The position numbers and the translations under genes are program-made. DNA of 51,091 nucleotides from Adhaeribacter rhizoryzae (GTDB taxonomy: Bacteria; Bacteroidota; Bacteroidia; Cytophagales; Hymenobacteraceae). The notes beneath the pieces were generated by a model. It had not been told where the DNA came from, did not search any database, and worked only from the letters and a program-made list of their open reading frames with translations. Shown one piece after another: positions 1-8,745 of this stretch; the stretch's first letter is position 1, and each line of letters starts with the position of its first letter. The stretch is taken from the NCBI RefSeq assembly GCF_008629685.1, contig NZ_VWSF01000002.1:266854-317944 (forward strand), in the 5' to 3' direction.

Positions 1-255
1 ACTAATAATGCCCATGCAAATAAAGCTTTGGAGCATGGTCGAAATAACGTTCTTGGCATTCACCATCCCGCCGTAGAACAAAGCCAGGCCGGGCGTCATG
101 AGTAATACCAGGGCAGAGGCAGCCAACATCCAGGCTACATCGCCCGCAATAATGCCTTCGGTAGAAATTGTGCCAGGTATACCTGAAAATACCACTCCAA
201 GGATGCTAACCAGGAGCAGCGTTGTGAAAGGGACGATAGATAGTTTTTCTTTCAT
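1..255 (-). CDS. amt: Ammonium transporter (Amt family), N-terminal part, cut by window edge
   Basis: Reading from the ATG at 255 toward position 1 gives 85 codons: a hydrophobic signal-like segment (about residues 5-25), then DVAWMLAASALVLLMTPGLA followed by FYGGMV. That string is the first membrane helix of Amt/MEP ammonium channels, including the typical TPGLAFFYGG motif. Amt proteins are trimeric inner-membrane channels that take up ammonium. A cleavable N-terminal leader before the first Amt helix is known in other members. The C-terminal part lies left of the window, so a GlnK partner gene cannot be checked. The open frame on the plus strand across this stretch is an antisense shadow. 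Confidence 0.9.
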   Translation of the reverse strand, partial: MKEKLSIVPFTTLLLVSILGVVFSGIPGTISTEGIIAGDVAWMLAASALVLLMTPGLALFYGGMVNAKNVISTMLQSFICMGIIS

Positions 256-739
256 GCTTTTGTTTTTTTGGTTGTTTATTAATGTAAATTTTATCAAATA
301 TATATTAATGTGTTTAAAAATGCCTAAAAAAATATGCCATATCAGAAAAATTTATGAATTTTCAAGAGATATGCCTTAATATTTAAAGGGTAAATTAAAA
401 TTAAAATGATTTTAAGGTAAATAGTGTAAAATTTTTAAAGGAAGATATTAAAGTTGTTTAAGTGTTAGGGAAGATATGGTTGAAATTGGAGGTGTGTTTT
501 TGAAAATATTGGCAAATAATTAAAATATGGCTCTTAAAATGTATAAGTATTCTAAAATATTGGGCAAAGTTTATCAGTTTGAGTTTTTATTTATTATATA
601 TATGAGTAGTATCGGGAGGAAATACCTGAAAAGCGTAAGTTGTAATCGTTATGCATAAAACCCATACATGATGCGGATATATGCCGGCTTAACTTTATAT
701 TTAGGAGAATAGCCTAATCTGATTTAGTTTCTTCGCGGC
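256..739. other. AT-rich intergenic region between amt and the acyltransferase gene
   Basis: About 480 bp separating two divergent genes. It is very AT-rich and has no open frame with coding character. Apart from one candidate amt promoter box I see no repeat or terminator hairpin. Confidence 0.7.
295..302 (-). promoter_or_regulatory. Candidate -7 box for amt
   Basis: On the minus strand this reads TATATTTG, matching the Bacteroidota sigma-factor -7 consensus TAnnTTTG, about 40 bp before the amt ATG. No TTG -33 element is evident at the right distance, so this is a weak call. Confidence 0.35.
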
Positions 740-2107
740 ATGTTTTACGCTTTTCTCAAGATCATCTTTAAAATAGCCCTGCGTATTTTCTTTCGCCGGA
801 TAGTAGTTAGTAATAAAAGTCTTATTCCGGTTAATGGGCCTTTGCTCATTGCTGCCAACCACCCCAATACTTTTATGGACCCAATTGCCATTGCGGCAGT
901 TATTAAACCAGAAGTTAATTTTTTAGCTAAAAGCACCTTGTTTAGTACGCCGTTTTATAAATGGCTGCTTCAGCGCATGAACCTGATTCCTGTTTACCGG
1001 CGGGAAGATGGAGTGGCATCATCTGGCAATAACAACCAGACTTTTGAACAATGTTTCCGGTTTTTAAACCAGCGGGGTACGCTCTTAATTTTTCCGGAAG
1101 GCAATAGTTACAACGAACGGTGCTTGCGGCCCTTAAAAACCGGAACTGCCCGCATAGCTTTGGGTACACTGGCGCAGGAACCCAACGGCAGCGAAGTGCT
1201 GCTGTTACCAGTTGGGCTTAACTACTCCGAACCTACGCGGTTCAGAAGCGATTTATTTATTAATATAGGAGAACCCATTCGGGTAGCTGCTTATGCCCAG
1301 GCTTACCAGCAAGATCCAATAAATACAGTGCAGCAGCTAACAGATTATTTGCGCCATCAACTCGAAGATTTATTGGTAACCGTAGATTCGCCGGAAGAAG
1401 ATGAGCTGGTAGCCCGCATTAGCGCTATTTATAATACCAATTTAGCTGCCGAATTTAATTTAAGCCAGGAGCAGGAAGACCAGTTTGTGTTAACCAAAGC
1501 CATTGCCGAGAGTATCCGTTATTTTAACCAGCATGAGCCGGAGCGTGTCAGAAATATTAGCAAAAAAATTCACCAGTATGCTCTTAGTTTAAAAAAGCTG
1601 GGCCTGCAGGATATATTTCTGAATAATACGCTGGAAAATACGGGCCTTCGCCGGAAAAGTGTGCCGGCTATGCTGTTTTTGTTGTTAGGGTTGCCGGTTT
1701 TCTGCTGGGGTTTGCTTACCAACTACATACCTTATTATATACCCGATAAAATGGCCACAGTTATTACCAGGGAAGAAGAGTTTCGGGCACCCATTATGAT
1801 GACGACTGGCATTTTTACCTTCCCTATTTATTATGCTTTATTAATATGGGCTTTTTATAGCTGGCACAATAATATAGGCGCTTGTTTACTTTTTGCGGTG
1901 TCGCTGCCCATAAGCGGGTTGCTTTCTTTGCATTACAGTTACCGCTTGCGGCTAACGCGTAGTTATCTCAAATTTGTAGCGCTATTTTATCGCCGGAGTA
2001 GTTTAGTAAATAATATCCGTCGGCAACGGCAAGAGATTATACAAAAATTAGAAGAAGCCAAAGCCATTTACTTGCAGCACTTAACTAAAATTACCAGCAA
2101 TTCTTAA
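740..2107 (+). CDS. PlsC-type lysophospholipid acyltransferase with C-terminal membrane segments
   Basis: A 455-aa protein with an acyltransferase domain at about residues 15-220. It has the NHPNTFMDP active-site block (His41 and Asp47, five residues apart rather than the usual HX4D spacing) and the FPEGNSY block near 116-124 that contacts the phosphate of the acyl acceptor. Known members transfer acyl groups to lysophosphatidic acid or related lysolipids at the inner membrane. The C-terminal half has a charged helical region and three hydrophobic segments (about 310-330, 351-377, 383-400), then a basic amphipathic tail. This extended architecture is common among Bacteroidota homologues; the acceptor lipid cannot be deduced. 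It appears monocistronic. Confidence 0.8.
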   Translation: MFYAFLKIIFKIALRIFFRRIVVSNKSLIPVNGPLLIAANHPNTFMDPIAIAAVIKPEVNFLAKSTLFSTPFYKWLLQRMNLIPVYRREDGVASSGNNNQTFEQCFRFLNQRGTLLIFPEGNSYNERCLRPLKTGTARIALGTLAQEPNGSEVLLLPVGLNYSEPTRFRSDLFINIGEPIRVAAYAQAYQQDPINTVQQLTDYLRHQLEDLLVTVDSPEEDELVARISAIYNTNLAAEFNLSQEQEDQFVLTKAIAESIRYFNQHEPERVRNISKKIHQYALSLKKLGLQDIFLNNTLENTGLRRKSVPAMLFLLLGLPVFCWGLLTNYIPYYIPDKMATVITREEEFRAPIMMTTGIFTFPIYYALLIWAFYSWHNNIGACLLFAVSLPISGLLSLHYSYRLRLTRSYLKFVALFYRRSSLVNNIRRQRQEIIQKLEEAKAIYLQHLTKITSNS

Positions 2108-2268
2108 AGGTATCGTAAAAGTTTACGCTTTCTGAACTCCTAACATAATGAATTTTACGGTTTTGCTTTTAATTTAAATAAAATAGGTTTAGTATTGAAA
2201 CTTTAAAATAAAACACCCGATCTGTTTTATTAATTATAATTAAATAGTAATTCCTAATAATTAGAAAA

Positions 2269-3348
2269 ATGAGTGAAGTGACCACCAAATTCCGGCCCGG
2301 GGTATTATTCGGGGACGAAGTAACAGAACTATTTAACTACGCGAACGAGAATAATTTTGCCCTGCCGGCTGTAAACGTAATCGGTACTAACTCGGTAAAT
2401 GCCGTTCTGGAAACTGCCAGAGCTGTAAATTCACCAGTAATTATTCAGTTTTCGCACGGCGGTGCTCAGTTTTTTGCCGGTAAAGGTTTAGCTAACGACC
2501 AGCAGAAAGCCGCTATTGCCGGTGCTATCTCGGGCGCCCAGCACGTACATTTAATGGCCGAAGCCTACGGTGTACCGGTAATTTTGCACACCGACCACGC
2601 TGCTAAAAAATTATTGCCCTGGATAGATGGTTTGCTGGATGCCGGCGAAAAATATTTTGCCGAGCACGGAAAACCGTTGTTCAGCTCGCACATGCTGGAT
2701 TTATCGGAAGAGCCGCTGAACGAGAACGTAGAAACTTGCGCCCGGTACCTGGAGCGGATGGATAAACTAGGCATGACCGTAGAAATTGAACTGGGTGTAA
2801 CCGGTGGTGAAGAAGATGGCGTAGATAACTCAGATGTAGACAGCGCGCATTTATATACCCAACCCGAAGAAGTAGCTTATGCCTACGAAGTGTTAAGCAA
2901 AATTAGCAAGCGCTTTACCATTGCGGCGGCTTTTGGCAACGTGCACGGCGTTTATAAACCAGGTAACGTAGAGCTGCGTCCCGAAATTCTGAAAAATTCG
3001 CAGGAATATATTCAGGAGAAATTTGGCACCAATCCTAACTCCGTAAACTTTGTATTCCACGGTGGTTCTGGTTCTGAAAAACACAAAATTACCGAAGCCA
3101 TTGAATACGGCGCCGTTAAAATGAATATTGATACCGACATGCAGTGGGCTTTCTGGGAAGGTATTAAAAATTACTACGAAGCCAAAAAAGACTTTTTGCA
3201 AGACCAGATTGGTAACCCCGAAGGCGAAGATTCTCCTAATAAAAAATATTACGACCCACGGGTTTGGCTGCGCGAAGGCGAAAAAGTATTTATTGCGCGG
3301 TTAAAAGAAGCTTTTACCGATTTAAATGCCAATAACCGCAACGCTTAA
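2269..3348 (+). CDS. fbaA: Class II fructose-1,6-bisphosphate aldolase
   Basis: A 359-aa protein, the usual length for class IIA aldolases. Metal and catalytic residues are visible: HTDH at 107-110 (Asp109 and the zinc ligand His110), His226 in GNVHGVYKPG, and His264 in FHGGSGS, all at the numbering used for the E. coli enzyme. It interconverts fructose 1,6-bisphosphate with dihydroxyacetone phosphate and glyceraldehyde 3-phosphate in glycolysis/gluconeogenesis. It sits alone, with a hairpin terminator immediately downstream shared with the convergent GH31 gene. The ATG follows an A/T-rich leader without a Shine-Dalgarno sequence. Confidence 0.97.
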   Translation: MSEVTTKFRPGVLFGDEVTELFNYANENNFALPAVNVIGTNSVNAVLETARAVNSPVIIQFSHGGAQFFAGKGLANDQQKAAIAGAISGAQHVHLMAEAYGVPVILHTDHAAKKLLPWIDGLLDAGEKYFAEHGKPLFSSHMLDLSEEPLNENVETCARYLERMDKLGMTVEIELGVTGGEEDGVDNSDVDSAHLYTQPEEVAYAYEVLSKISKRFTIAAAFGNVHGVYKPGNVELRPEILKNSQEYIQEKFGTNPNSVNFVFHGGSGSEKHKITEAIEYGAVKMNIDTDMQWAFWEGIKNYYEAKKDFLQDQIGNPEGEDSPNKKYYDPRVWLREGEKVFIARLKEAFTDLNANNRNA

Positions 3349-3367
3349 TAATATAATTTTCAGGGAC

Positions 3368-3399
3368 AAAAAAGGTGGAGCTGCAACTCCACCTTTTTT
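3368..3399. terminator. Bidirectional terminator between fbaA and the GH31 gene
   Basis: A perfect stem (GGTGGAG at 3374-3380 with CTCCACC at 3387-3393) is extended by six A-T pairs, giving an A-run on one side and a T-run on the other. It lies between convergent stop codons and can serve both transcripts. Confidence 0.9.
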
Positions 3400-3416
3400 A
3401 TTTATTGCGGTTTTAT

Positions 3417-5906
3417 TTATTCCGGATTTATGAGCGCATCAGGTTCAGCTGACTCCGGAATAATGCCTTGAATATTTATTTGTTCAAAATCTTTGCTTAC
3501 CAGTATTTCGGGTAATTTATTTTCCCGCTGTTCTGTTTCTGCTGCAGATTCCGGATTTGGTTCTGGGGTTATCAGTACGCCATCTACTTCAACGGTTTTA
3601 AGCACGAAAGGTAAACCATGTAACACAATATTGTATGTAGTGTAGATAGGCGCATAACTTCCTTTTACTTCCTGCGAAATAGATAAACCTGTATTGCTGC
3701 CAGTTACCAGAAATATTTTCTCGGAGCAAATACCTTTTTCGTAATCATAGCCATCGCCGGCATCTTCGTATAAAACACTGGACACACTACCCTGAACAAA
3801 ATAAACGTGTAAGGTAAGTTGGGTAATTTCTATTTCGCCTACGTATTGCATTACCGGGTAAAACGGCAGTACAGCACCGGCCCGCACGTAAAGCGGAATG
3901 CGATCGAGTTTTGCGTTGGCCCAAACTTCTTTTCCGCCCACCACTTCGGCATCGTCCCAGTAATAATACCACGTGCCACTGGGTACGTACAGCCAGCGGC
4001 CATCTACTTCGGGTTGGGTTATCGGGCAAATCAGTAAATTATCGCCTAAGCCAAATTCAGCCATGCGGTGATATGATTCGGTATCGTCCTGGTTTAAGAA
4101 AGGCAGGGGCCGTAACATGGGCGTGCCATACGTAATGTGTTGCCAGAAAGCAGTATAAATATAGGGCAGCAACTGGTAACGCAGTTCTATAAATTTTTTG
4201 GCCAGTTGGGTATATTCCTCGCCAAAAGACCAGGGTTCCTGATCGCCGTGGTCGCCGGAAGAGTGGGTGCGGCAAAAAGGGTGAAAAATGCCTAATTGTA
4301 GCCAGCGGATGTAGAGTTCGCCGGTTGGAGTTTCGATAAATCCGCCAATATCGGAGCCAACAAACGACATTCCCGAAATACTGAGGCGTTGGCACTGAAT
4401 ATTAGCCATCCAAAGATGATCCCAGGAAGCTACGTTATCGCCGGTCCAGGTAGCCGAAAAGCGTTGCGTACCCGAGAAAGCCGAACGAGTAATTACCAGT
4501 GGCCGGTTAGGGTAACAGAATTTTTTAACACCCTGGTAAGTGGCGCGGGCCATTTGCATACCGTAAATATTATGAGCTTTGCGGTGGCTGCAAGGTTGGC
4601 CGTCGTAGTTAAACCGTACATCGTCGGGGAAAGTGCCTTGCTCAAATACCGCTGGTTCGTTCATATCGTTCCACACGCCTCTAACACCGTCAACGGTAAT
4701 CAGTTCTTTAAACAAATTGGCCCACCAGTCGCGCACCTCGGGGTGGGTATAATCCGGGAAATGGCATAAGCCGGGCCATACCGAACCCTTCATAAATGGG
4801 CCGTCGCTGCGTCGACAAAAATAATCCTGCGCACATCCTTCCTGGTATATCCAATAGTTTTTATCTATTTTAATGCCTGGGTCAATAATTATTACTGTTT
4901 TAAAACCATCGGCCGCCAATTCACGAATCATGCGTTGCGGGTCCGGGAAATATTCTTTGTTCCAGGTAAAACACCGGAAACCATCCATGTAGTCAATATC
5001 GAGGTAAAGGGCATCGCAGGGAATTTGGCGTTCCCGGAAACCGCTGGCAATGGCTTTAAAAGTTTGTTCTGGGTAATAGCTCCACTTGCATTGCTGGTAG
5101 CCTAAAGCCCAAAGCGGCGGCATTTCGGGGCGACCGGTTAAAAAAGCGTATTGTTCTGATACTTCTATTAAGCTTGGCCCGTAAATAAAATAATAATTCA
5201 TTTCTTCGCCGTGGGCCCAAAAACTGGTTACATTAGAACGCTCGTGGGCAAAATCAAAATACGTCCGGAAGGTGTTGTCAAAGAATATTCCGTAAGCAAT
5301 TTTCTGGTGCAGGCCAATATAAAAAGGCACATTTTTGTACAGCGGGTCGGAGTTGCGGCTATAACCATAGGTATCGCTACTCCAGTTTTGCAGCCGGCGT
5401 CCCCGTAAATTCATATTACAAGATTTATCGCCTAAGCCGTAATAATGCTCGCCACTCTGCACCCACTTGCTCATTTTTACAATATTATTGCCGGTATGCA
5501 GGTCGTACTCCCAATGGTAACCTTTTTCATCGTCCATAATGGTATTGCCGGCTTTGTCTAATATCCGGATATGCATGCCTTCTTTCTGAATAAGGCACAC
5601 CACCTGGTCGGTGGAAAGTTGGAAAAAATCGGGGTGGGCAATAAACTCCAGCAAAGGCAGTTCGGGCGTAAAATCAGGATCGCGGGCATAAGAAAAATCC
5701 GGTGGAAAATTGCCATCAGCAGCGTACCGGAAACGGATTATCTTAGGGTTTAATACCTGTACAAACAAAATAACATCGGTATTGGTATAGAAATGAAACT
5801 TATTTTCTTCTTGCTGGTAATCTATAATTTTACCTGGGAATAGATTTTCTTTTCTGTTCACCAGGTCATTCAGCATGTAATTAGTTTCTTGTATCGGATC
5901 TCGCAT
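3417..5906 (-). CDS. Glycoside hydrolase family 31 alpha-glucosidase
   Basis: An 829-aa protein with an N-terminal galactose-mutarotase-like beta domain (about 20-245), a (beta/alpha)8 barrel (about 260-610) and C-terminal beta domains. The barrel carries the GH31 nucleophile motif WNDMNEP with Asp414, and GDNVASW with Asp490 as the likely acid/base. The family hydrolyses terminal alpha-linked glucose, sometimes xylose, from oligosaccharides. I see no clear signal peptide, so it is probably cytoplasmic and may act on starch or glycogen fragments. The last 45 or so residues are Glu/Pro-rich and probably disordered. A second Met eleven residues in is an alternative start. The divergent neighbour is a glycogen-synthase-like gene, which fits alpha-glucan metabolism. 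Confidence 0.92.
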   Translation of the reverse strand: MRDPIQETNYMLNDLVNRKENLFPGKIIDYQQEENKFHFYTNTDVILFVQVLNPKIIRFRYAADGNFPPDFSYARDPDFTPELPLLEFIAHPDFFQLSTDQVVCLIQKEGMHIRILDKAGNTIMDDEKGYHWEYDLHTGNNIVKMSKWVQSGEHYYGLGDKSCNMNLRGRRLQNWSSDTYGYSRNSDPLYKNVPFYIGLHQKIAYGIFFDNTFRTYFDFAHERSNVTSFWAHGEEMNYYFIYGPSLIEVSEQYAFLTGRPEMPPLWALGYQQCKWSYYPEQTFKAIASGFRERQIPCDALYLDIDYMDGFRCFTWNKEYFPDPQRMIRELAADGFKTVIIIDPGIKIDKNYWIYQEGCAQDYFCRRSDGPFMKGSVWPGLCHFPDYTHPEVRDWWANLFKELITVDGVRGVWNDMNEPAVFEQGTFPDDVRFNYDGQPCSHRKAHNIYGMQMARATYQGVKKFCYPNRPLVITRSAFSGTQRFSATWTGDNVASWDHLWMANIQCQRLSISGMSFVGSDIGGFIETPTGELYIRWLQLGIFHPFCRTHSSGDHGDQEPWSFGEEYTQLAKKFIELRYQLLPYIYTAFWQHITYGTPMLRPLPFLNQDDTESYHRMAEFGLGDNLLICPITQPEVDGRWLYVPSGTWYYYWDDAEVVGGKEVWANAKLDRIPLYVRAGAVLPFYPVMQYVGEIEITQLTLHVYFVQGSVSSVLYEDAGDGYDYEKGICSEKIFLVTGSNTGLSISQEVKGSYAPIYTTYNIVLHGLPFVLKTVEVDGVLITPEPNPESAAETEQRENKLPEILVSKDFEQINIQGIIPESAEPDALINPE

Positions 5907-6276
5907 AATTAGCTGGTACTGTTGAAAAAAATCTTAATAAAAACCAAAACTGAATAAATATTCAGGTGTTTTGCCTATATCAAAAGAAAATATTTAGCTA
6001 AATACGTAAATATTTAAAATTTTTTTATTGTTGTATCAATTTTATCACTAAATTTGAAAAACAAAATAGTATACGGGTAATTAACTAAAAAGCTTAATTC
6101 TTTTTGAATCAGCTTTTAAAATTAATACTTGTACAGTAGTTTTGATACGGCAATAAAAGCGCAAAATAAAAGAAAATAATAACCCCTCACCCAAGGTAAT
6201 ATTATTTTTGTCTAATATACAAGAATATTAATATTTTAAATTCGTCCGGAAAGCAGAATCTATTTAAATAAATTAT
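5907..6276. other. Divergent intergenic region
   Basis: About 370 bp, strongly AT-rich, between the divergent GH31 and glycosyltransferase-like genes. It should hold both promoters; only a plus-strand -7 box stands out. Confidence 0.6.
6203..6210 (+). promoter_or_regulatory. Candidate -7 box for the glycosyltransferase-like gene
   Basis: TATTTTTG matches TAnnTTTG and lies 66 bp upstream of the ATG at 6277. No convincing -33 TTG is visible. Confidence 0.4.
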
Positions 6277-7263
6277 ATGAAAAAGTTAGATGTACTACTA
6301 TTAGGTTGGGAATTTCCGCCTTTGGTGGCCGGCGACTCGGGTGTTGCTTGTTATGAACTGGCTAAGGAATTAGCCGCACAAGTTAATTTATCGCTTATTT
6401 TGCCAAAAGCGGATCCGCAATACGTTTTAAGCAACGTAGAACTAACCGGATTAAACAATATTAACCTGCAGGAAACCCCGGTTGCTGTTTCTAAACCAGA
6501 TTACCAGGTATTTGGGCATCAGGCGGTGCCGCAGCCCGAAATAAAGCCGTACGGCGCGCCAACCTATACCGGGCAGGAAGAACTTGTTACGCCGGCTTAC
6601 GAACAACCAGGTGAAGCGGAAGCGGTAGGAGAATTAGCCGGTGAACGCACGGATGCTGTGCCAACCGAACCAGTTGAAACGTTGAATATTTTCGGGCAGA
6701 CTGATTTTACGCAGTTAGATTATAATACACAGGTAATTCATTTTGCCCGTTATGCCACCCGTTTGGCATCGCAAAAACATTACGATGTTATTTATGCTTA
6801 CGACTGGATGACTTACCTGGCCGGGATAGAACTGAAACTGGTGAGCGGTAAATTATTGGTAGTACACGTACAATCGCTTTGCGAAGAGCGGGGTGGCCCC
6901 GATAGCAAAGGCTGGGCTTACGAAATAGAGAAACAAGCTCTGGAAAAAGCCGATTTAATTATTGCCCAATCCGAAAGCCTGGTAAACGCTATTGAAACCC
7001 GTTACGATATTCCGGCTTCAAAAATCCGGAGTTTGTACCGCTTAGATGAACCGTTTACGGCCGAAGAAAAAGAAGAAGAAGAGACAGTGGTAACGGCAAC
7101 TAACGAACCTACTATTGCTGAACCAACTGCCCAAACCGCTGCTACGCCGGAATTAGCTGTGGCTGAAACAGAATCAGAACCATTAGATTGGCAGCAAGCC
7201 GCTGAAAACATGGTAACTGTGTTTCAGAAGTTATTACAAAAGCCGCAATTAACCGACAAATAA
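6277..7263 (+). CDS. Glycosyltransferase-like protein with only the N-terminal GT-B domain
   Basis: A 328-aa protein opening with LLLGWEFPPLVAGDSGVACY, the N-terminal signature of Bacteroidota GT4/GT5 (glycogen-synthase-like) enzymes. The sequence continues through LSLILPK, a 90-residue acidic insert, YDVIYAYDWMTYLAGIELK (about 171-190), VVHVQSL and ADLIIAQSE (about 226-234), all N-domain elements. The nucleotide-sugar-binding C-terminal domain, with its usual E-x7-E motif, is absent. In its place is an acidic Ala/Pro/Glu/Thr-rich stretch (about 260-300) and a final helix DWQQAAENMVTVFQKLL, which resembles the last helix of full-length GT-B proteins. The usual GGL loop reads GDSG here. It is probably not a catalytic transferase; a binding or regulatory role is inference. 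Confidence 0.65.
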   Translation: MKKLDVLLLGWEFPPLVAGDSGVACYELAKELAAQVNLSLILPKADPQYVLSNVELTGLNNINLQETPVAVSKPDYQVFGHQAVPQPEIKPYGAPTYTGQEELVTPAYEQPGEAEAVGELAGERTDAVPTEPVETLNIFGQTDFTQLDYNTQVIHFARYATRLASQKHYDVIYAYDWMTYLAGIELKLVSGKLLVVHVQSLCEERGGPDSKGWAYEIEKQALEKADLIIAQSESLVNAIETRYDIPASKIRSLYRLDEPFTAEEKEEEETVVTATNEPTIAEPTAQTAATPELAVAETESEPLDWQQAAENMVTVFQKLLQKPQLTDK

Positions 7264-7300
7264 ATTTTATATTCCTACTGATAATTAACACCAAAGATTT

Positions 7301-7326
7301 AAAAAGAGCCTGCACAGGCTCTTTTT
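7301..7326 (+). terminator. Rho-independent terminator
   Basis: AAAAAGAGCCT pairs with AGGCTCTTTTT around a GCAC loop, followed by more T residues, 38 bp after the stop of the glycosyltransferase-like gene. Confidence 0.9.
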
Positions 7327-7544
7327 CTTTTTCTGGCTTTACCAATTAATTTAAGCTTAACAACTTAGCAGTTTTTAAGAAGTTTTTTGAAGCCATTACC
7401 CATATTTAAAAAGTTTCGGAAAATGGATATTACGCAAGGGCTGAGTTAATATTTTTATTTGCTATTTATTTAGCTAAACTTATTTCGGCAGGTTCGTATT
7501 AAGATTGCCCAACAAGGTTTTAAAAAAGAATAGCGGCAATATTG

Positions 7545-7552
7545 TAAATTTG
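7545..7552 (+). promoter_or_regulatory. -7 box supporting a TTG start for the ABC ATPase
   Basis: TAAATTTG matches TAnnTTTG. Transcription would begin near 7559, giving a leader of about 15 nt before the TTG at 7575. The box leaves little room for any start further upstream. Confidence 0.5.
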
Positions 7553-7574
7553 CCCAAATATTAAATTAAGAACA

Positions 7575-8228
7575 TTGCTACAAGCTACCAACATACACAA
7601 AGCCTACGGATCGTTGCAAGTATTAAAAGGCATCGATCTTACCATTCAGCAAGGAGAAGTTGTTTCTATTGTGGGGGCTTCCGGAGCCGGGAAAAGCACG
7701 TTGTTGCATATTTTAGGTACTTTAGACAATGCTGACCAAGGAGAGGTGCGCTTTAGCGGACAGCTTGTAAATGCTTTTAATGGCAATCAACTGGCCCGTT
7801 TCCGGAACCAGCATATTGGTTTTATATTTCAGTTTCATAATTTATTGCCCGAGTTTACCGCTTTGGAAAACGTATGTTTGCCGGGTTTTTTAGCGAATAA
7901 CCCCGAAGATGAGGTTAAAAAACGGGCAGCCGATTTGCTTAAAATGCTGAACCTGGGCCATCGCCTCGACCACAAACCTTCCGAAATGTCGGGCGGCGAG
8001 CAACAACGTACGGCCGTGGCCCGCGCTTTAATTAACTCCCCCGAAATAATATTTGCCGATGAGCCCAGCGGCAACCTCGATTCGGCTAACGCCCAGGAAT
8101 TACACGAAATATTTTTCCGCCTCCGCCAACAGCTAAACCAAACTTTTGTAATTATTACCCACAACGAGCAGCTCGCTAATATGGCCGACCGCAAGCTGGT
8201 AATGAAGGACGGAATTATTCTTAGTTAA
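7575..8228 (+). CDS. LolD-like ABC transporter ATP-binding protein
   Basis: A 217-aa ATPase with Walker A GASGAGKST (about 33-41), the Q-loop in FIFQFHNLLPEFTALENV, signature SGGEQQR, Walker B IIFADEPSGNLD and the H-loop in IITHNE. Length and motifs match the MacB/LolD group, which powers FtsX-like permeases in lipoprotein release or efflux. No permease gene is adjacent, so the partner must lie elsewhere. The start appears to be TTG: no in-frame ATG exists before the conserved LQATNIHKAYG beginning, and the promoter box lies just upstream. Confidence 0.9.
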   Translation: MLQATNIHKAYGSLQVLKGIDLTIQQGEVVSIVGASGAGKSTLLHILGTLDNADQGEVRFSGQLVNAFNGNQLARFRNQHIGFIFQFHNLLPEFTALENVCLPGFLANNPEDEVKKRAADLLKMLNLGHRLDHKPSEMSGGEQQRTAVARALINSPEIIFADEPSGNLDSANAQELHEIFFRLRQQLNQTFVIITHNEQLANMADRKLVMKDGIILS

Positions 8229-8745
8229 AAGTTAATTTGCCTATATACTTTATATAAGGCTACGATGCCCACTCGTGTCATTCAGGAGGAAACTATTTGG
8301 CTGCCTGCTACATAGTTTCCTCCTAAATGACACGAGTGGGTTACTTAGGCTTTAATCTCACCTTATTGAGTGCTCACCGCAAGTAGTTTCCACTTAGGGC
8401 AATATAATTTTGAGGGAAAGCCCCAAGGCCAGGAGCAAATATTCTAAATATCTAAAACCTGAACATAATATAATGTATCGGTTATTATAACTAACCGCTC
8501 CTCTTTATCATTTTATCTGTTGTCTTATTTTATTCTGTTTCGTATAAATATATAAGAAACAGCTTAAAACTAAATATTTTAGCAATTCGAAATTTATTAA
8601 GTAAACAAAGAGAAATTATTTTTATAAGAATAGAATATAATAGATAAGTTGTTGATTATCAGTGTGAATAATTTATAAAAAAGTACTCTTATTTTGCACT
8701 TATATTTAGTATATTACGTTTAAATACTATATAAGATAAAAAGAG
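8229..8745. other. Intergenic region carrying a palindromic repeat
   Basis: About 520 bp. It holds the 73-bp palindrome (8268-8340), then a short GC-richer stretch to about 8430, then AT-rich DNA up to the next gene. No coding frame is convincing. Confidence 0.6.
8268..8340. repeat. 73-bp dispersed palindrome, copy 1
   Basis: Two 29-bp arms (8268-8296 and 8312-8340) beginning CCCACTCGTG and ending CACGAGTGGG are complementary at 28 of 29 positions around a 15-nt loop TTGGCTGCCTGCTAC. A second copy in the opposite orientation lies at 11785-11857. It looks like a REP-type or miniature non-autonomous element. Confidence 0.9.

Larger units (their letters stand above)
7264..7574. other. Intergenic region with a terminator and a promoter box
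   Basis: About 310 bp holding the hairpin at 7301-7326 and the -7 box at 7545-7552; otherwise AT-rich with no coding frame. Confidence 0.6.

Noticed and set aside
98-379. Plus-strand open frame over the amt start
   Set aside because: Antisense shadow: the minus strand encodes a clear Amt N-terminus and this frame has no recognisable domain.
8413-8431. Similarity of a GGCC-AGGAGCAAAT stretch to the GGCCAAGAGCAAAC end of the block near 12066
   Set aside because: Only about 14 of 20 bases match by eye, too weak to call a shared element, though both sit near the 73-bp palindrome.
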